From NCBI GenBank assembly GCA_045113315.1, contig JBGUIX010000005.1, positions 1 through 64,000 on the forward strand: a DNA stretch of 64,000 nt, in the 5' to 3' direction. Shown here one piece after another: positions 8,101-17,478 of this stretch. A program made the position numbers and the translations under genes. The notes beneath the pieces are model-generated. The model did no database searches. It worked only from the letters and a program-made list of their open reading frames with translations, and had not been told where the DNA came from. Within the stretch, counting starts at the first letter, position 1. Each line of letters starts with the position of its first letter. Source of the DNA: RUG13091 sp045113315. Its GTDB lineage: Bacteria > Bacillota_I > Bacilli_A > RFN20 > CAG-826.

Positions 8101-8698
8101 TATGAGAATTTCTTTTTAAGAAATACCATAACACCGCTAAACCTTGAAGTGGAATACCTAAAAGGTATAACAGCCAAAGCATCGGCATCGTGGTAGTTAA
8201 TAACAAAGTTAAGAATAAAGATGTAATACTCAACCAAATAATCCCAGAGGTGGCGATAAGTTGTAATAATTTATTATGGAAAACACCAGACCAAACAACC
8301 GCGAGAATTGATGATGCGGCAGTCGCGTAAATAAATATTAACCACCAAGGAAAAACATCTTTAATTGGCGAAATAGCAAACAAAACAAAGGCGACAGCGA
8401 ACACTAACCAGAGTAATAATTCACTTAAACCGACGATGAAGTAGTGTTTGCTCTTTTTTGTCAAAGGAGTTTTCTTCTTTTCTTCATTAAAAAAGTCATC
8501 GACTTGGATGCCGTAGAAATCCGCTAAAGATTTCAGCACTAAAACATCTGGTAAACCTTCCGCTCTTTCCCATTTAGAGATTGATTTATCGGAATAGTTA
8601 AATTTATCAGCGATTTCAAGCTGTGTTAAACCAGCCGCTTTACGATAATAAGCGAGATTATCAGCGATAATTTGTTCTTTACTCTTCATTTCGTCCAT
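8093..8698 (-). CDS. XRE-family regulator with C-terminal membrane domain
   Basis: Residues 10-65 form a Cro/C1-type helix-turn-helix (NLAYYRKAAGLTQLEIADKF, then SISKWERAEGLPD). About four hydrophobic segments follow from residue 85 to 195, so the DNA-binding domain is probably tethered to the membrane. No sensor domain is recognised. On the minus strand the ATG is preceded by TATTAT ending six bases upstream, with no well-placed Shine-Dalgarno sequence. An alternative ATG lies three codons later. It is divergent from the small acidic protein gene at 8924, a possible target. Confidence 0.85.
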   Translation of the reverse strand: MDEMKSKEQIIADNLAYYRKAAGLTQLEIADKFNYSDKSISKWERAEGLPDVLVLKSLADFYGIQVDDFFNEEKKKTPLTKKSKHYFIVGLSELLLWLVFAVAFVLFAISPIKDVFPWWLIFIYATAASSILAVVWSGVFHNKLLQLIATSGIIWLSITSLFLTLLLTTTMPMLWLLYLLGIPLQGLAVLWYFLKRNSHKK

Positions 8699-8704
8699 AG
8701 ATTA

Positions 8705-8710
8705 ATAATA
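8705..8710 (-). promoter_or_regulatory. Putative -10 box directly before the XRE start codon
   Basis: Read on the minus strand, TATTAT lies six bases before the ATG, so transcription would begin at the start codon. The -35 region is not convincing. Confidence 0.35.
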
Positions 8711-8923
8711 CCTTAATAAAGAAATATATCAACAAATTTTTAAACCCCTTTATTTTATAAAGAAGATAGTTTCAGTAAAAATTTCTTTCTACTAAAAATA
8801 TACTGAATTTATACACTGTCTAAATTTTTTTAAAAATATCTTTAAAGGAATAATTACTTAGTGATATAGTTAGGGACAAGAAGAATAAAGTTATCAAAAG
8901 TATAATGGTAAAGGAGAGTCATT

Positions 8924-9067
8924 ATGGACAATTATTTTGGACCAAGAGATCGTAACGAATTAACAGAAAACGAAGAGCTTGAAATTCTTGAAGCTTATCA
9001 ATCCGCTGATGAATATCTCAATATGGAATATACTTCTGATGACTTCTACTTTGAACCAGAAGAATAA
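8924..9067 (+). CDS. Small, highly acidic protein (47 aa)
   Basis: The ORF begins at an ATG eight bases after the strong ribosome site AAGGAG and ends at TAA 9065-9067, followed within ten bases by a terminator. A TATAAT at 8901-8906 gives a compact self-contained gene. The peptide (MDNYFGPRDRNELTENEE...) contains 16 Asp/Glu, two Arg and no Lys, and has no hydrophobic segment, so it should be soluble and cytoplasmic. It has no recognised family. Such proteins can be DNA mimics, anti-regulators or protein-protein adaptors; here it is divergent from a membrane-tethered XRE regulator. Expression signals make the coding call credible. Confidence 0.7.
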   Translation: MDNYFGPRDRNELTENEELEILEAYQSADEYLNMEYTSDDFYFEPEE

Positions 9068-9070
9068 TTC

Positions 9071-9097
9071 AAAAAATGCGGGTCACCGCTTTTTTTG
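9071..9097 (+). terminator. Terminator after the small acidic protein gene
   Basis: GCGG (9078-9081) pairs with CCGC (9086-9089) around GTCA, flanked by an A-run and a seven-base T-run. A and T flanks can extend the stem. Confidence 0.75.
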
Positions 9098-9121
9098 TGC
9101 TTAAAATTTCTTTATATGTAA

Positions 9122-9127
9122 TATAAT
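9122..9127 (+). promoter_or_regulatory. -10 box directly before the polymerase gene
   Basis: A perfect TATAAT ends six bases before the ATG at 9134, and no Shine-Dalgarno sequence is present. This suggests transcription starts at the A of the start codon. No good -35 element is seen. Confidence 0.45.
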
Positions 9128-9133
9128 TAGGTT

Positions 9134-10576
9134 ATGTCTGAAGAAACGGCAAATAAAAAAGTTAGATTTGATTTTTCAAATTATGGAATAGTCGTTGGCT
9201 TTTTATGTTTAGAAGTGTTAGCCTTCGTCTCTTTTTATTTAGGCCATTCCTTCTTACTTTATGGAATTTTATCCTTAGTTTTAATGTTACTTTTACTATT
9301 AGTAACTTTTAGACAAATTAAAGTTGATCAAATATCTTCATTTGCCTTCTTTATATTTCCAATATTTGTTTTTGGCTTATTAACCGCTTTAAGTAGATTT
9401 AACTATAACTCAGTTGGTGCGATTGGAGTGGCGGAATCAATATTTGTTCCAATATGCTTAACATGCATTGGATTATCTGGATTCTTATCTACTTATATTT
9501 CTAAATTTAAAATAAGAACCTCTTTGCTTGTTATTTATTCCGCGTTAGGAATATTCGTTTTAATTAACTTAATCGCGACGATGGTCTATTACGTACCATT
9601 TTATACCTTAATATATAAGAATTCTTATGTTGTATATGATGGCAAAGCCTCATTAGTGCCCATTGGTTCGATGGCTTATATGCTTTATGGCTTCCAGATT
9701 AGTGAAGTTTCAATTGGCTATTGGTCATTATTCCCCTCCTTATTGTTAACCGCTGTTATTCCTTTATTCTTTATTAAATATAAAGAAAATAGAAATGTTT
9801 TCCTTATCTATTTAGGATTATCTATATTAGCTTTTATATCCTTATTATTTACTATTTCTAAATTAACTTTATTAAGCGATTTAGTTTTAATTGTTGGAAT
9901 TGCGATTATTATCTTAGCGGGTAAATTAAAACAATATCGTGGTGTCTTTAACTGGATGATGATCGCTATTGGAGCGATTGTTGTTATCGCCATTATCATT
10001 TTGTTTTTAAATGCCCAAAAGAATTGGGGATTTACAACTGGCTTAAGAAATGCGATTAGTAAGAACGCTTTAATGGATCGATTATTTAATTCCAACCGTT
10101 TCGCTATTAGTATCAACGCTATTCTTCAAGATTTATTCTCTAAAGAGAAAATATTTGGTATTCCAGTCGGATTATATGCTTATCAATATGAAAATGGCGT
10201 GAAACAAGTTTTATCTGGTTTCTGGATTTTTGATAACTTACAAAGTAGTGGACTATTTGGTGCGTTATTCTTCCTAGGTGGAATTATTATCGCTATTAAG
10301 AAATTATTTAATTATATAGATCACGGGGAAGATGAAGAAGCGGATAGATATCAAATTGCGGGATACGTATTAGGATTCTTATTCGTGTCCTTAATTCTTT
10401 TTGATAATTACCCACTTATCAACGCTATTAATTTATCTCCATTCTTTACTAGTTCACCTTTAATTATTGTTTTGTTCTTATTAGGAAATGCATTTAACAA
10501 AGTTAAGCCAGTGATTAAAGAAGAAAAACCACAAGAAAAAAAGGAGGAAGAAGACGATGAAATTATCAATATTTAA
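9134..10576 (+). CDS. Multi-pass membrane protein, O-antigen polymerase/ligase-like
   Basis: This 480-residue protein has about twelve hydrophobic segments and a Lys/Glu-rich cytoplasmic tail. The size, topology and a long loop near residues 290-350 fit the Wzy/WaaL superfamily that polymerises or ligates lipid-linked glycans. No short motif proves this; family members are too divergent. The following ATP-grasp, flippase and glycosyltransferase genes support a polysaccharide role. Its last 20 bases overlap the next gene, and the ribosome site of that gene (AAGGAGG) lies inside the tail. Confidence 0.7.
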   Translation: MSEETANKKVRFDFSNYGIVVGFLCLEVLAFVSFYLGHSFLLYGILSLVLMLLLLLVTFRQIKVDQISSFAFFIFPIFVFGLLTALSRFNYNSVGAIGVAESIFVPICLTCIGLSGFLSTYISKFKIRTSLLVIYSALGIFVLINLIATMVYYVPFYTLIYKNSYVVYDGKASLVPIGSMAYMLYGFQISEVSIGYWSLFPSLLLTAVIPLFFIKYKENRNVFLIYLGLSILAFISLLFTISKLTLLSDLVLIVGIAIIILAGKLKQYRGVFNWMMIAIGAIVVIAIIILFLNAQKNWGFTTGLRNAISKNALMDRLFNSNRFAISINAILQDLFSKEKIFGIPVGLYAYQYENGVKQVLSGFWIFDNLQSSGLFGALFFLGGIIIAIKKLFNYIDHGEDEEADRYQIAGYVLGFLFVSLILFDNYPLINAINLSPFFTSSPLIIVLFLLGNAFNKVKPVIKEEKPQEKKEEEDDEIINI

Positions 10577-11507
10577 ATTATTATTTATTGCTCCATCGAT
10601 TCTTATTACCGCTTGTGGATATGGATTAAAAGAAACTTATAATGGTATTCCTTATAATTCCACGAATTTTTTAGAGAATTATTATAATGTTTGGAATGAT
10701 GGGATTAATCCAAATTTAGAAAAGAATAAGATCACTGCAAAAAAAGACGAAGTCGCTTTAGATGAAGAAGCCAATAACGTTTTCTTATCATTAAATGATA
10801 ATAACTTCCATAAGGTCGAACCTTTGTGGGCTAGTTATGCTTATACCTATGATAAAGATAGTGTTCCTGAGAATAAGGATTTAAAAGCCTATGGTCCGGA
10901 TGTGAAATTATCCAAATATAGTGACTCATTTAAATATGGTGTGACTTCTAAACTATTTGATGGACAAATGTTCTGTAATGGCGATTTCCAACAAGCTAGA
11001 ACTCAACTCGAACCAACTAACAAAGATCAGAAAAAAGGTATGGGTGTTTTGCTTCCGAAAGAAAGTAATGATGCCTCTTACTTCATGACTAATTTTAAAG
11101 GATCGGTAGTTAAAAAAGACGATCAAAATTTACCAACTTGCTATTCTGATATTTCTCTTCATATCGGTTTATATTTAAAAAATGATACTGGGTATACATT
11201 TCAACCAATTACTTACAAAGTAAGTAATGTTCCCACAAACTCTGGTGATGATCACTTCTTAGAGCCTTACGAAGGAAGATGGGAAATGTATGTTTGTTTT
11301 GGCTTCTCATTAGAGAAATTTGACACGAATAGATTATGCGGCTTCTCGATGCAATATAGCGTAGATAATATTTATAACGGCAAATATACACAAGAAGAAA
11401 AAGATGACCCTGAAAATACCAAGGCCAAACCTATATATGTTGATGAAGAAGTTTATCATGCCTTAATGGTATATGAAGTAAGCTTCCCACACACTACTTG
11501 GCATTAA
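10557..11507 (+). CDS. Lipoprotein of unknown function
   Basis: The 316-residue product starts with a signal peptide and the lipobox ITAC (Cys at residue 20), so it should be lipid-anchored on the outer face of the membrane. The rest is soluble, Asp/Asn/Tyr-rich and probably beta-rich, with no recognised domain. A strong AAGGAGG ribosome site lies inside the end of the upstream membrane gene, so translation is coupled. The last 14 bases overlap the convergent ATP-grasp gene. It may assist the polymerase-like neighbour in polysaccharide assembly. Confidence 0.8.
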   Translation: MKLSIFKLLFIAPSILITACGYGLKETYNGIPYNSTNFLENYYNVWNDGINPNLEKNKITAKKDEVALDEEANNVFLSLNDNNFHKVEPLWASYAYTYDKDSVPENKDLKAYGPDVKLSKYSDSFKYGVTSKLFDGQMFCNGDFQQARTQLEPTNKDQKKGMGVLLPKESNDASYFMTNFKGSVVKKDDQNLPTCYSDISLHIGLYLKNDTGYTFQPITYKVSNVPTNSGDDHFLEPYEGRWEMYVCFGFSLEKFDTNRLCGFSMQYSVDNIYNGKYTQEEKDDPENTKAKPIYVDEEVYHALMVYEVSFPHTTWH

Positions 11508-12408
11508 TATATTTATTAATATCTAACCACTCACCCATTTCAAAATCACATTTATCATCATCTAAGATAAGTGTTCCTTTGGCGGGGGTAAAAGTCATCT
11601 CTGAAAAATAAATTTTTCCGTTGATGTTATATAAATCGACTCGGACAAATGGGAATGGCTCCGCTAAGATTTCAGACATCTCTACCATATCATTCCAGTG
11701 ATCGGGTTTATTTAAAGGATAATCAGTCTTTTTCCAACCATTAAATTGGGAACCATCAAATGGTGTCCAATCGATGTAATAGTTGTTATATCTAATATCC
11801 ACTCCACGAGAAGTAACTACATACATACTTCTAGCTTTGCCGTTAAAGACGTGGATCTTATATTCGGTTGGTAACTTTCCATCTTCGAGCATTAATTTTT
11901 CGATTATTATTTGTGGTTTAATAGGAGCGTAATGCATCTCCACGGTCTTTTTACCGTAGTTAGTTTTTAGCCATTTATTAAATTTTTTTCTAAGAGTTTT
12001 TTTATCAATTTTAGATTTGTCATAGCAGATGTAATTAAAGGCACAAGCATGGGTACACTTCATCACAAATTGATCTGGTAATTTATCAAAATCAATATCG
12101 CTAAATTTATCAAAAACTCCGTAAATCGGGATTAATTTATCAGTAAATCCGCGTTTTTTGAGATATTCTCTTACTCCCGCGCGACCTGCACATTGAATGA
12201 CTAAAGGATCTTTTGGATAGACAAATAATCTTAAATATTGGAGCTTTTCTGTATATCTAGTTGGATTAGTTAAATTACACTTATGATGAGCAATATATTT
12301 GTATTGATATTTGACATAAGCGGTCTTTGAAATAGCTTTAACAATATTTCTAAAAGGAGAGACTAACGCTCTTTTGAATTTGTTTTCTTTTAAATTAGGA
12401 TTAGACAT
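11494..12408 (-). CDS. TupA-like ATP-grasp protein of polysaccharide loci
   Basis: The 304-residue sequence matches the TupA-like ATP-grasp group found in capsule and teichuronopeptide clusters: YTEKLQYLRL near residues 52-62, LPDQFVMKCTHA near 108-120, and late acidic residues in FVRVDLYNINGKIYFSE that bind Mg-ATP. Such enzymes are expected to form amide or ester links, for example adding an amino acid to a glycan, although few have been tested. The start overlaps the end of the flippase gene by 8 bases, so the two are one operon. Confidence 0.8.
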   Translation of the reverse strand: MSNPNLKENKFKRALVSPFRNIVKAISKTAYVKYQYKYIAHHKCNLTNPTRYTEKLQYLRLFVYPKDPLVIQCAGRAGVREYLKKRGFTDKLIPIYGVFDKFSDIDFDKLPDQFVMKCTHACAFNYICYDKSKIDKKTLRKKFNKWLKTNYGKKTVEMHYAPIKPQIIIEKLMLEDGKLPTEYKIHVFNGKARSMYVVTSRGVDIRYNNYYIDWTPFDGSQFNGWKKTDYPLNKPDHWNDMVEMSEILAEPFPFVRVDLYNINGKIYFSEMTFTPAKGTLILDDDKCDFEMGEWLDINKYINAK

Positions 12409-13933
12409 TAGTTATCTCCTTTTTATCTTTTCTTATAAATGAATATACCAAATCCTCTTTAACAATTCCTAAGAAGAGGAGATATATAATCGCGTCGAGT
12501 AAAATAATGATGACAATTTGAAGCATGGCGATAGTGGATTCCGCTAAATTGAATTTTGCAAAAATGGTATTGGATAAGAAATATAATCCAATTGTTACTC
12601 CAAGTATTATTAGGTTAGCGATTAATAGTTTAAATGTGTTGCTATTAAAGATAGCTTCTTTGACCCATTTCCAAGTAATGGAAACTAGGAAAATGATAAT
12701 CAATAAATCTGTAATCGTGGTTCCAATAGCGACACCAACTGAAGGGCTTAACCAAGAAACATATTTAGGAAGCAAACCACCTAACACTAAAGACAAAGAA
12801 ATGTTTAATAAAGTTCCTATTCCAATTGCCATTAAATAGTATTTTTCCTTTTTTATTGGTAGTAGGATTTGGCCATATATAATATCGCCTAAAGAATAGG
12901 TGAGCATCATAGATGCTAAGATAATTAATATCGTTGGCGCGGATTGATAACTGCCCGATGAAGTTTGATAATCAAAATTACCAGATATTAAGGAACAAAT
13001 TGGTTTAGATAAAACCGCCATAGTGACAATAGCAGGTAATACAATAAAGAAACAAATATTCATAGAATATTTAGTTAGTCTTTTAAAATATTTCTTATCT
13101 TCTTGTTGATAATAATAGGCACTTCTTGGAATAAAGACGGTTGATAGACCAGCTATAATTCCAATGATGATATCTATGCCTTTAATACCTACAGAATAAG
13201 AAGCGACTTCGCTTTTGTCTTCATTGATGAATCCTAAGATGAAAGTATCAGTTTGGTTATATAAAGAAATGATTAAAGATAATGAGCATAGTATAAATAG
13301 TGGTTTAGCAAATTGCTTGAAGTCATAGGGCATCGTCTTTTTAAACGAGACAAATTTTCTTATATAGAATAAGTTCGATATCGTCGTTATTAAAGTAACA
13401 CTTACGGCGATCAATGCGTAGATATATAAGTCACTTGGATTGGTCACAAAAACGATAACTAAAATCGCACTTAATGTTAAAGATACGATAGAGCGGACTG
13501 ACATATAAAATTGCTTTTCTAAAGCAATGAACACCCATTCAAAGGAGAAAGCGCCCGCTAAGAAGTTGATTGATAATATAAAAATTAATGAACTTGAATT
13601 CCTTAAAGCAGGAACGGAAAAAATTACAGCGGTCATTAAACCGAAAGACAACATTGTCGCAATCAGTTGTAAGATGAAGAAGGCTTGGACTTTATTAGAT
13701 AGTTTTTCTTTATCATCCCTAACCTTAACACATTCTCTAACCGCTAAATTTGGAATACCTATTTTTGCTAAAATCAAAAAATAAGCCACAAATGTATTGG
13801 CCCATGTATATGCGCCAACTGCGGAATCACCTAAATAACGGCAAACCCACGGAAAAGTGATGAAAGATAATAAGGTCAATACTAATGTCCTTATTATGTT
13901 AACGATAACATTTATTCTCGTGTCGTTTTTCAT
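12401..13933 (-). CDS. Polysaccharide flippase (Wzx/RfbX, MOP superfamily)
   Basis: This 510-residue protein with about fourteen membrane segments begins with the typical ...TFPWVCRYLG motif of PST-type flippases. It should turn lipid-linked repeat units across the membrane for the polymerase. On the minus strand, TATGAT lies eight bases before the ATG and no Shine-Dalgarno sequence is visible. The downstream ATP-grasp gene overlaps by 8 bases. The locus also contains a polymerase-like gene and three glycosyltransferases, consistent with a Wzx/Wzy-type pathway. Confidence 0.88.
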   Translation of the reverse strand: MKNDTRINVIVNIIRTLVLTLLSFITFPWVCRYLGDSAVGAYTWANTFVAYFLILAKIGIPNLAVRECVKVRDDKEKLSNKVQAFFILQLIATMLSFGLMTAVIFSVPALRNSSSLIFILSINFLAGAFSFEWVFIALEKQFYMSVRSIVSLTLSAILVIVFVTNPSDLYIYALIAVSVTLITTISNLFYIRKFVSFKKTMPYDFKQFAKPLFILCSLSLIISLYNQTDTFILGFINEDKSEVASYSVGIKGIDIIIGIIAGLSTVFIPRSAYYYQQEDKKYFKRLTKYSMNICFFIVLPAIVTMAVLSKPICSLISGNFDYQTSSGSYQSAPTILIILASMMLTYSLGDIIYGQILLPIKKEKYYLMAIGIGTLLNISLSLVLGGLLPKYVSWLSPSVGVAIGTTITDLLIIIFLVSITWKWVKEAIFNSNTFKLLIANLIILGVTIGLYFLSNTIFAKFNLAESTIAMLQIVIIILLDAIIYLLFLGIVKEDLVYSFIRKDKKEITNV

Positions 13934-14024
13934 TACTTATAATCATACATATTTTTTATCACTGATAAAAACACTATTTATTTTGATATAGCATTTTAAA
14001 TCACGCCTCTATAAAATAGAGAGC

Positions 14025-15215
14025 ATGAAGATACTTGTTGTTTGCCAATATTACTTTCCAGAGAATAATGTTCTAACTAATATTTGTGAAGAGTTAGTGA
14101 AACTAGGTAACGATGTTACTGTTTTAACTGGTAAACCAAATTATGGATATGGTGAAATTATTCCTGAATATAAAAAGATTAAATATCAAGAAATTCATGG
14201 TGTTAAAGTTCATCGTGTTAACTTATATCCAAGAAAAAAATCTCGTTTATCTATTATTCGAAATTACCTATCTTTTTGGGCAAATTCTAAGAAATGGGTC
14301 AAGAATTGCAAGGAAAAATACGATATTGTCTATTCTATGTCGATGTCTCCAGTGACTATTCTATCCGCTGGAAATATATATAAAAAGAAGCATCACGTGA
14401 AGCATGTTGTTCACTGTGTTGATTTGTGGCCGGAAAGCGTCATTGCTACTCATGCAGTTAGGAAGAATAGTTTAACTTATAAGATTTTATATAAATGGTC
14501 TAGAAAGCTTTATTCTCAAGTTGATCATGTGATAATTGGTTCGCCTTCTTATAAAGAGTATTTCAAAGGTGTTTTAAAACTTGATGTTGATACTTCGTTT
14601 GTGGTTTTGCCTTCTTTAGTGGAAGTAAATAACGCTGAACCTCATAAGTACAATAAACCATTTAATATTCTTTATTGTGGTAACTTAGGATTAATTCAAT
14701 TAATTGATCTTATTCCTGAAACCATGAAAGAAATAAATAATAGCAATATTCAATTTCATGTTATAGGTATGGGTCCTAAATCAAATGAATTATTAGATTT
14801 AATTAATAAATACAATTTAGAAGATAAAGTTATATACCATGGTCCAATCGTCGCTAGTAAAGCAGCCTCGTATTTTGCCTCCGCTGATGTTTTATATGTT
14901 TCCTTAGATGGATCTGGATATGTTGGTAAAACAATTCCTAATAAATTAATGATGTCTTTAGCCTTTGGTAAACCCATTATTGGTGTATTAGATGGCGATG
15001 GCAAAGATATATTAATTAACGCGGGTGGAAATATAATTGCTAAACCAAATCCAGAATCAGTAGCTAAAGCCATAAATAAAATGTATTCATTATCTACTAT
15101 AGAAAGAAAAGAAATGGGTATAAAAAATAGAGAGTATTATTTTAGCAATCTCTCTATTGATAAATGCGGATTAAAAGTTAACAAAATTTTATCTGACGAA
15201 TTGCTTCAAAAATGA
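14025..15215 (+). CDS. GT4 family glycosyltransferase (WbuB-like)
   Basis: This 396-residue GT-B enzyme has the N-terminal signature QYYFPENNVLTNICEELVKLG and the long-spaced Rossmann C-terminal half. In that half, NILYCGNLG and GYVGKTIPNKLMMSLAFGKPI contact the nucleotide sugar. It most resembles WbuB-type N-acetyl-aminosugar transferases; the sugar itself is not determined. The gene is divergent from the flippase and converges with the next glycosyltransferase, overlapping it by 27 bases. TATAAAAT lies just before the start, so any leader would be very short. Confidence 0.85.
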   Translation: MKILVVCQYYFPENNVLTNICEELVKLGNDVTVLTGKPNYGYGEIIPEYKKIKYQEIHGVKVHRVNLYPRKKSRLSIIRNYLSFWANSKKWVKNCKEKYDIVYSMSMSPVTILSAGNIYKKKHHVKHVVHCVDLWPESVIATHAVRKNSLTYKILYKWSRKLYSQVDHVIIGSPSYKEYFKGVLKLDVDTSFVVLPSLVEVNNAEPHKYNKPFNILYCGNLGLIQLIDLIPETMKEINNSNIQFHVIGMGPKSNELLDLINKYNLEDKVIYHGPIVASKAASYFASADVLYVSLDGSGYVGKTIPNKLMMSLAFGKPIIGVLDGDGKDILINAGGNIIAKPNPESVAKAINKMYSLSTIERKEMGIKNREYYFSNLSIDKCGLKVNKILSDELLQK

Positions 15216-16343
15216 AGTGATGCTACCACCAATATTTTCCAATGAATAGAGCTTTAATGCTCTATTTTTTGCTTCTTCACCTAGCTTTTGTCTTTGAACT
15301 TCAGTCATAGATAAGACTTTGTTTATACCTTTTTTAATGTCATCTTTATCTGATGACTTTATCCAAATAATATCTTTTGGAAATTTCTCCATTAATTTGC
15401 TGTTTTTAACAGATATAACTGGTCTACCACTTACTAAATATTCAAGCGTCTTGCTTGGTATAGAGAACCTATCTAAATCTTCAGAATATGGACGAGGATT
15501 GATACATGCTAAAGCATTATGTTCATATTCCATTACTTTATTAACTGGTAATAATCCCAAAAATTTTATATTTGGGTTTTTATCAAATGCTTCTTTTAGT
15601 TTTTGTTTATCTCCATGATGGCCGCATATATATAGATCGATATCCGAATTATTTAGTTCATTAAATGCGGAGATTAAATTATAGACACCATATCTTTCCA
15701 TTAAAGCGCCACCAAAGAAGAGATAAGGCTTTTTATCTTCTTCATGTTTTGGAAATTTTCTCTCTTCCACTAAGCCTTCAAAAATATAGGATGGTTTATT
15801 GTTAGGATTAAATAAATCTTTAAGCCCATCAGTCAAAGCGATATAACCATCAAAATCTTTGGTTTTATCAAGTATATACATAGTATATGATCTGCTAGTT
15901 TTAGAAATATTGCTCGGTGAATCTGTACATATTCCTATTATTGGTAGATGATACTTTTTATTAATTTTTAAAACTTCTCTTAATAAAGCAGGATTAATGG
16001 TGTCAACAAGGATAATAGCCTCTTTCGCATCAATTGAGGAGAAGGCTTTATTCATTTCACCGGCTAGATTAATATTTCTTATTATTCTATTTCCAGATCT
16101 CTTTAGATAATGCCAAGTAATGTTTTCTCCTTTCTTTGTTTCAGAAACAAGTTTTTTAATCTTTAAATTATGCCTTGAAAAAGGCCTTATTGATATGACA
16201 TCGACATGGTTATCTAAAGATAAAGCTCTAATAAGTTTGTTATGGAAATTCTGGTTAGAAGCATTTAAAGAGATCTTCCATAATTTCATGAAAGAGCGAT
16301 AATCTTTTTCTTCTTGAGCGGTAGTAACGTAAATAATTTTCAT
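15189..16343 (-). CDS. GT4-type glycosyltransferase
   Basis: The 384-residue protein has a GT-B layout. The C-terminal half contains PYLFFGGALMERYGVYNLISA, the conserved domain start, and IPSKTLEYLVSGRPVIS, the donor-binding segment. The N-terminal acceptor domain is divergent. It starts within the TAATG overlap at the end of the upstream glycosyltransferase gene, so both are co-transcribed. It should add a sugar to the surface polysaccharide; linkage and sugar are unknown. Confidence 0.8.
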   Translation of the reverse strand: MKIIYVTTAQEEKDYRSFMKLWKISLNASNQNFHNKLIRALSLDNHVDVISIRPFSRHNLKIKKLVSETKKGENITWHYLKRSGNRIIRNINLAGEMNKAFSSIDAKEAIILVDTINPALLREVLKINKKYHLPIIGICTDSPSNISKTSRSYTMYILDKTKDFDGYIALTDGLKDLFNPNNKPSYIFEGLVEERKFPKHEEDKKPYLFFGGALMERYGVYNLISAFNELNNSDIDLYICGHHGDKQKLKEAFDKNPNIKFLGLLPVNKVMEYEHNALACINPRPYSEDLDRFSIPSKTLEYLVSGRPVISVKNSKLMEKFPKDIIWIKSSDKDDIKKGINKVLSMTEVQRQKLGEEAKNRALKLYSLENIGGSITSFLKQFVR

Positions 16344-17425
16344 TATCTTTTCATTATTAATTCTTTTAAAGCTTTAGCAGTATTTTCAATTGTATTTCTA
16401 TGAGCAACTTCAAGAGCGTATTTTGGTGATAATTTATCGACATTATTGATCGCTCTATTAATTAATTCCTTACTTCTGTTATCGACTATATAACCATTTT
16501 TGCCATCTTCGATTAAATCTAACGAAGACACCACTTTGTTAGATGAGATAACTGGTAAGCCATTAGCCATTGCTTCTAATGTTGTATGTCCAAATATATC
16601 TTCATGAGAAAGAGTGATAAAAGCATCTGCGCATGAAAGTATTTCAAATAATTCGTCTCTCTTTTTGAAATCCATAATGATGATATTGGTTAGCTTATTA
16701 TCTTTTATATATTGTTCATATTTTTCTTTTTCTTTACCGGAACCAATTAATAAAAGACTTTCTTCTCTACCTTTAAATATGGATATGAGTTGCATATTAT
16801 TTTTTCTTTCAATAAACTGAGAAGCGTTAACAAATAGTTTATTGGTGGGGAGTCCCCATTTATGGCGTATTTTTAGTTTTTGAGCAGGTTTTAATGGAGT
16901 TTTTAATATTTCTTTCTCAAAAAAGTTACCATATGGATAATGGAAAATTCTTTTAGGAAGTGCACCGTAATGGATGAGATAATTATCCGCTTCTTGGCAA
17001 GGAGAATAGTATCGATAAGCATGTGAAATAAAATATGTTTTTAATCTCTTTTTAAGCGGGAAGTCTTTCTTTATAATTCCACCATTAATTTGAAGAACAT
17101 ATGGAATGTTATGTTTAATCATATAACGTATAGCGCGCATCTCAGCGATCGTGCTATAGCCATTCATCACAATTGTGTCATAGTTTTCATAATGCTTTTT
17201 GATGAATTTCTTTAATTCCCCAGAAAATGTGTTTTCGCGAGAAAAATATCCTTTTCTAAAGAAGACGCATTCGAAGTTATATTCGTTGTTCTCATAAAAA
17301 GAAGCTGGTCTATCTTTAGCAAATGATCTTTCGAAGACAACATCGATATTTGCTATCTTATCTAGTTCATTAAAAACATTAACTTTATATGGCGCTGGAT
17401 GATTGAAGACAAATAGTGTTTTCAT
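16343..17425 (-). CDS. GT4 family glycosyltransferase
   Basis: This GT-B enzyme of 360 residues shows NKLFVNASQFIERKNN at the start of the donor domain. It also has the acidic EX7E-like segment SHEDIFGHTTLEAMANGLPVI near residues 278-298, typical of GT4. It is the first gene of a two-gene minus-strand unit. TATAAT on the minus strand ends seven bases before the ATG with no ribosome site, suggesting a leaderless or near-leaderless mRNA. It is divergent from ung. Confidence 0.87.
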   Translation of the reverse strand: MKTLFVFNHPAPYKVNVFNELDKIANIDVVFERSFAKDRPASFYENNEYNFECVFFRKGYFSRENTFSGELKKFIKKHYENYDTIVMNGYSTIAEMRAIRYMIKHNIPYVLQINGGIIKKDFPLKKRLKTYFISHAYRYYSPCQEADNYLIHYGALPKRIFHYPYGNFFEKEILKTPLKPAQKLKIRHKWGLPTNKLFVNASQFIERKNNMQLISIFKGREESLLLIGSGKEKEKYEQYIKDNKLTNIIIMDFKKRDELFEILSCADAFITLSHEDIFGHTTLEAMANGLPVISSNKVVSSLDLIEDGKNGYIVDNRSKELINRAINNVDKLSPKYALEVAHRNTIENTAKALKELIMKR

Positions 17426-17432
17426 GTTTTTT

Positions 17433-17438
17433 ATTATA
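17433..17438 (-). promoter_or_regulatory. -10 box directly before the glycosyltransferase start codon
   Basis: On the minus strand a perfect TATAAT ends seven bases before the ATG at 17425. No Shine-Dalgarno sequence lies between them. Confidence 0.45.
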
Positions 17439-17466
17439 AACCTTTTTATATAAATTATAAAAATGA

Positions 17467-17472
17467 TATCAT
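17467..17472 (+). promoter_or_regulatory. Putative -10 box directly before ung
   Basis: TATCAT ends six bases before the ATG at 17479, without a ribosome site. The -35 element is not evident. Confidence 0.35.
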
Positions 17473-17478
17473 TTTGCT

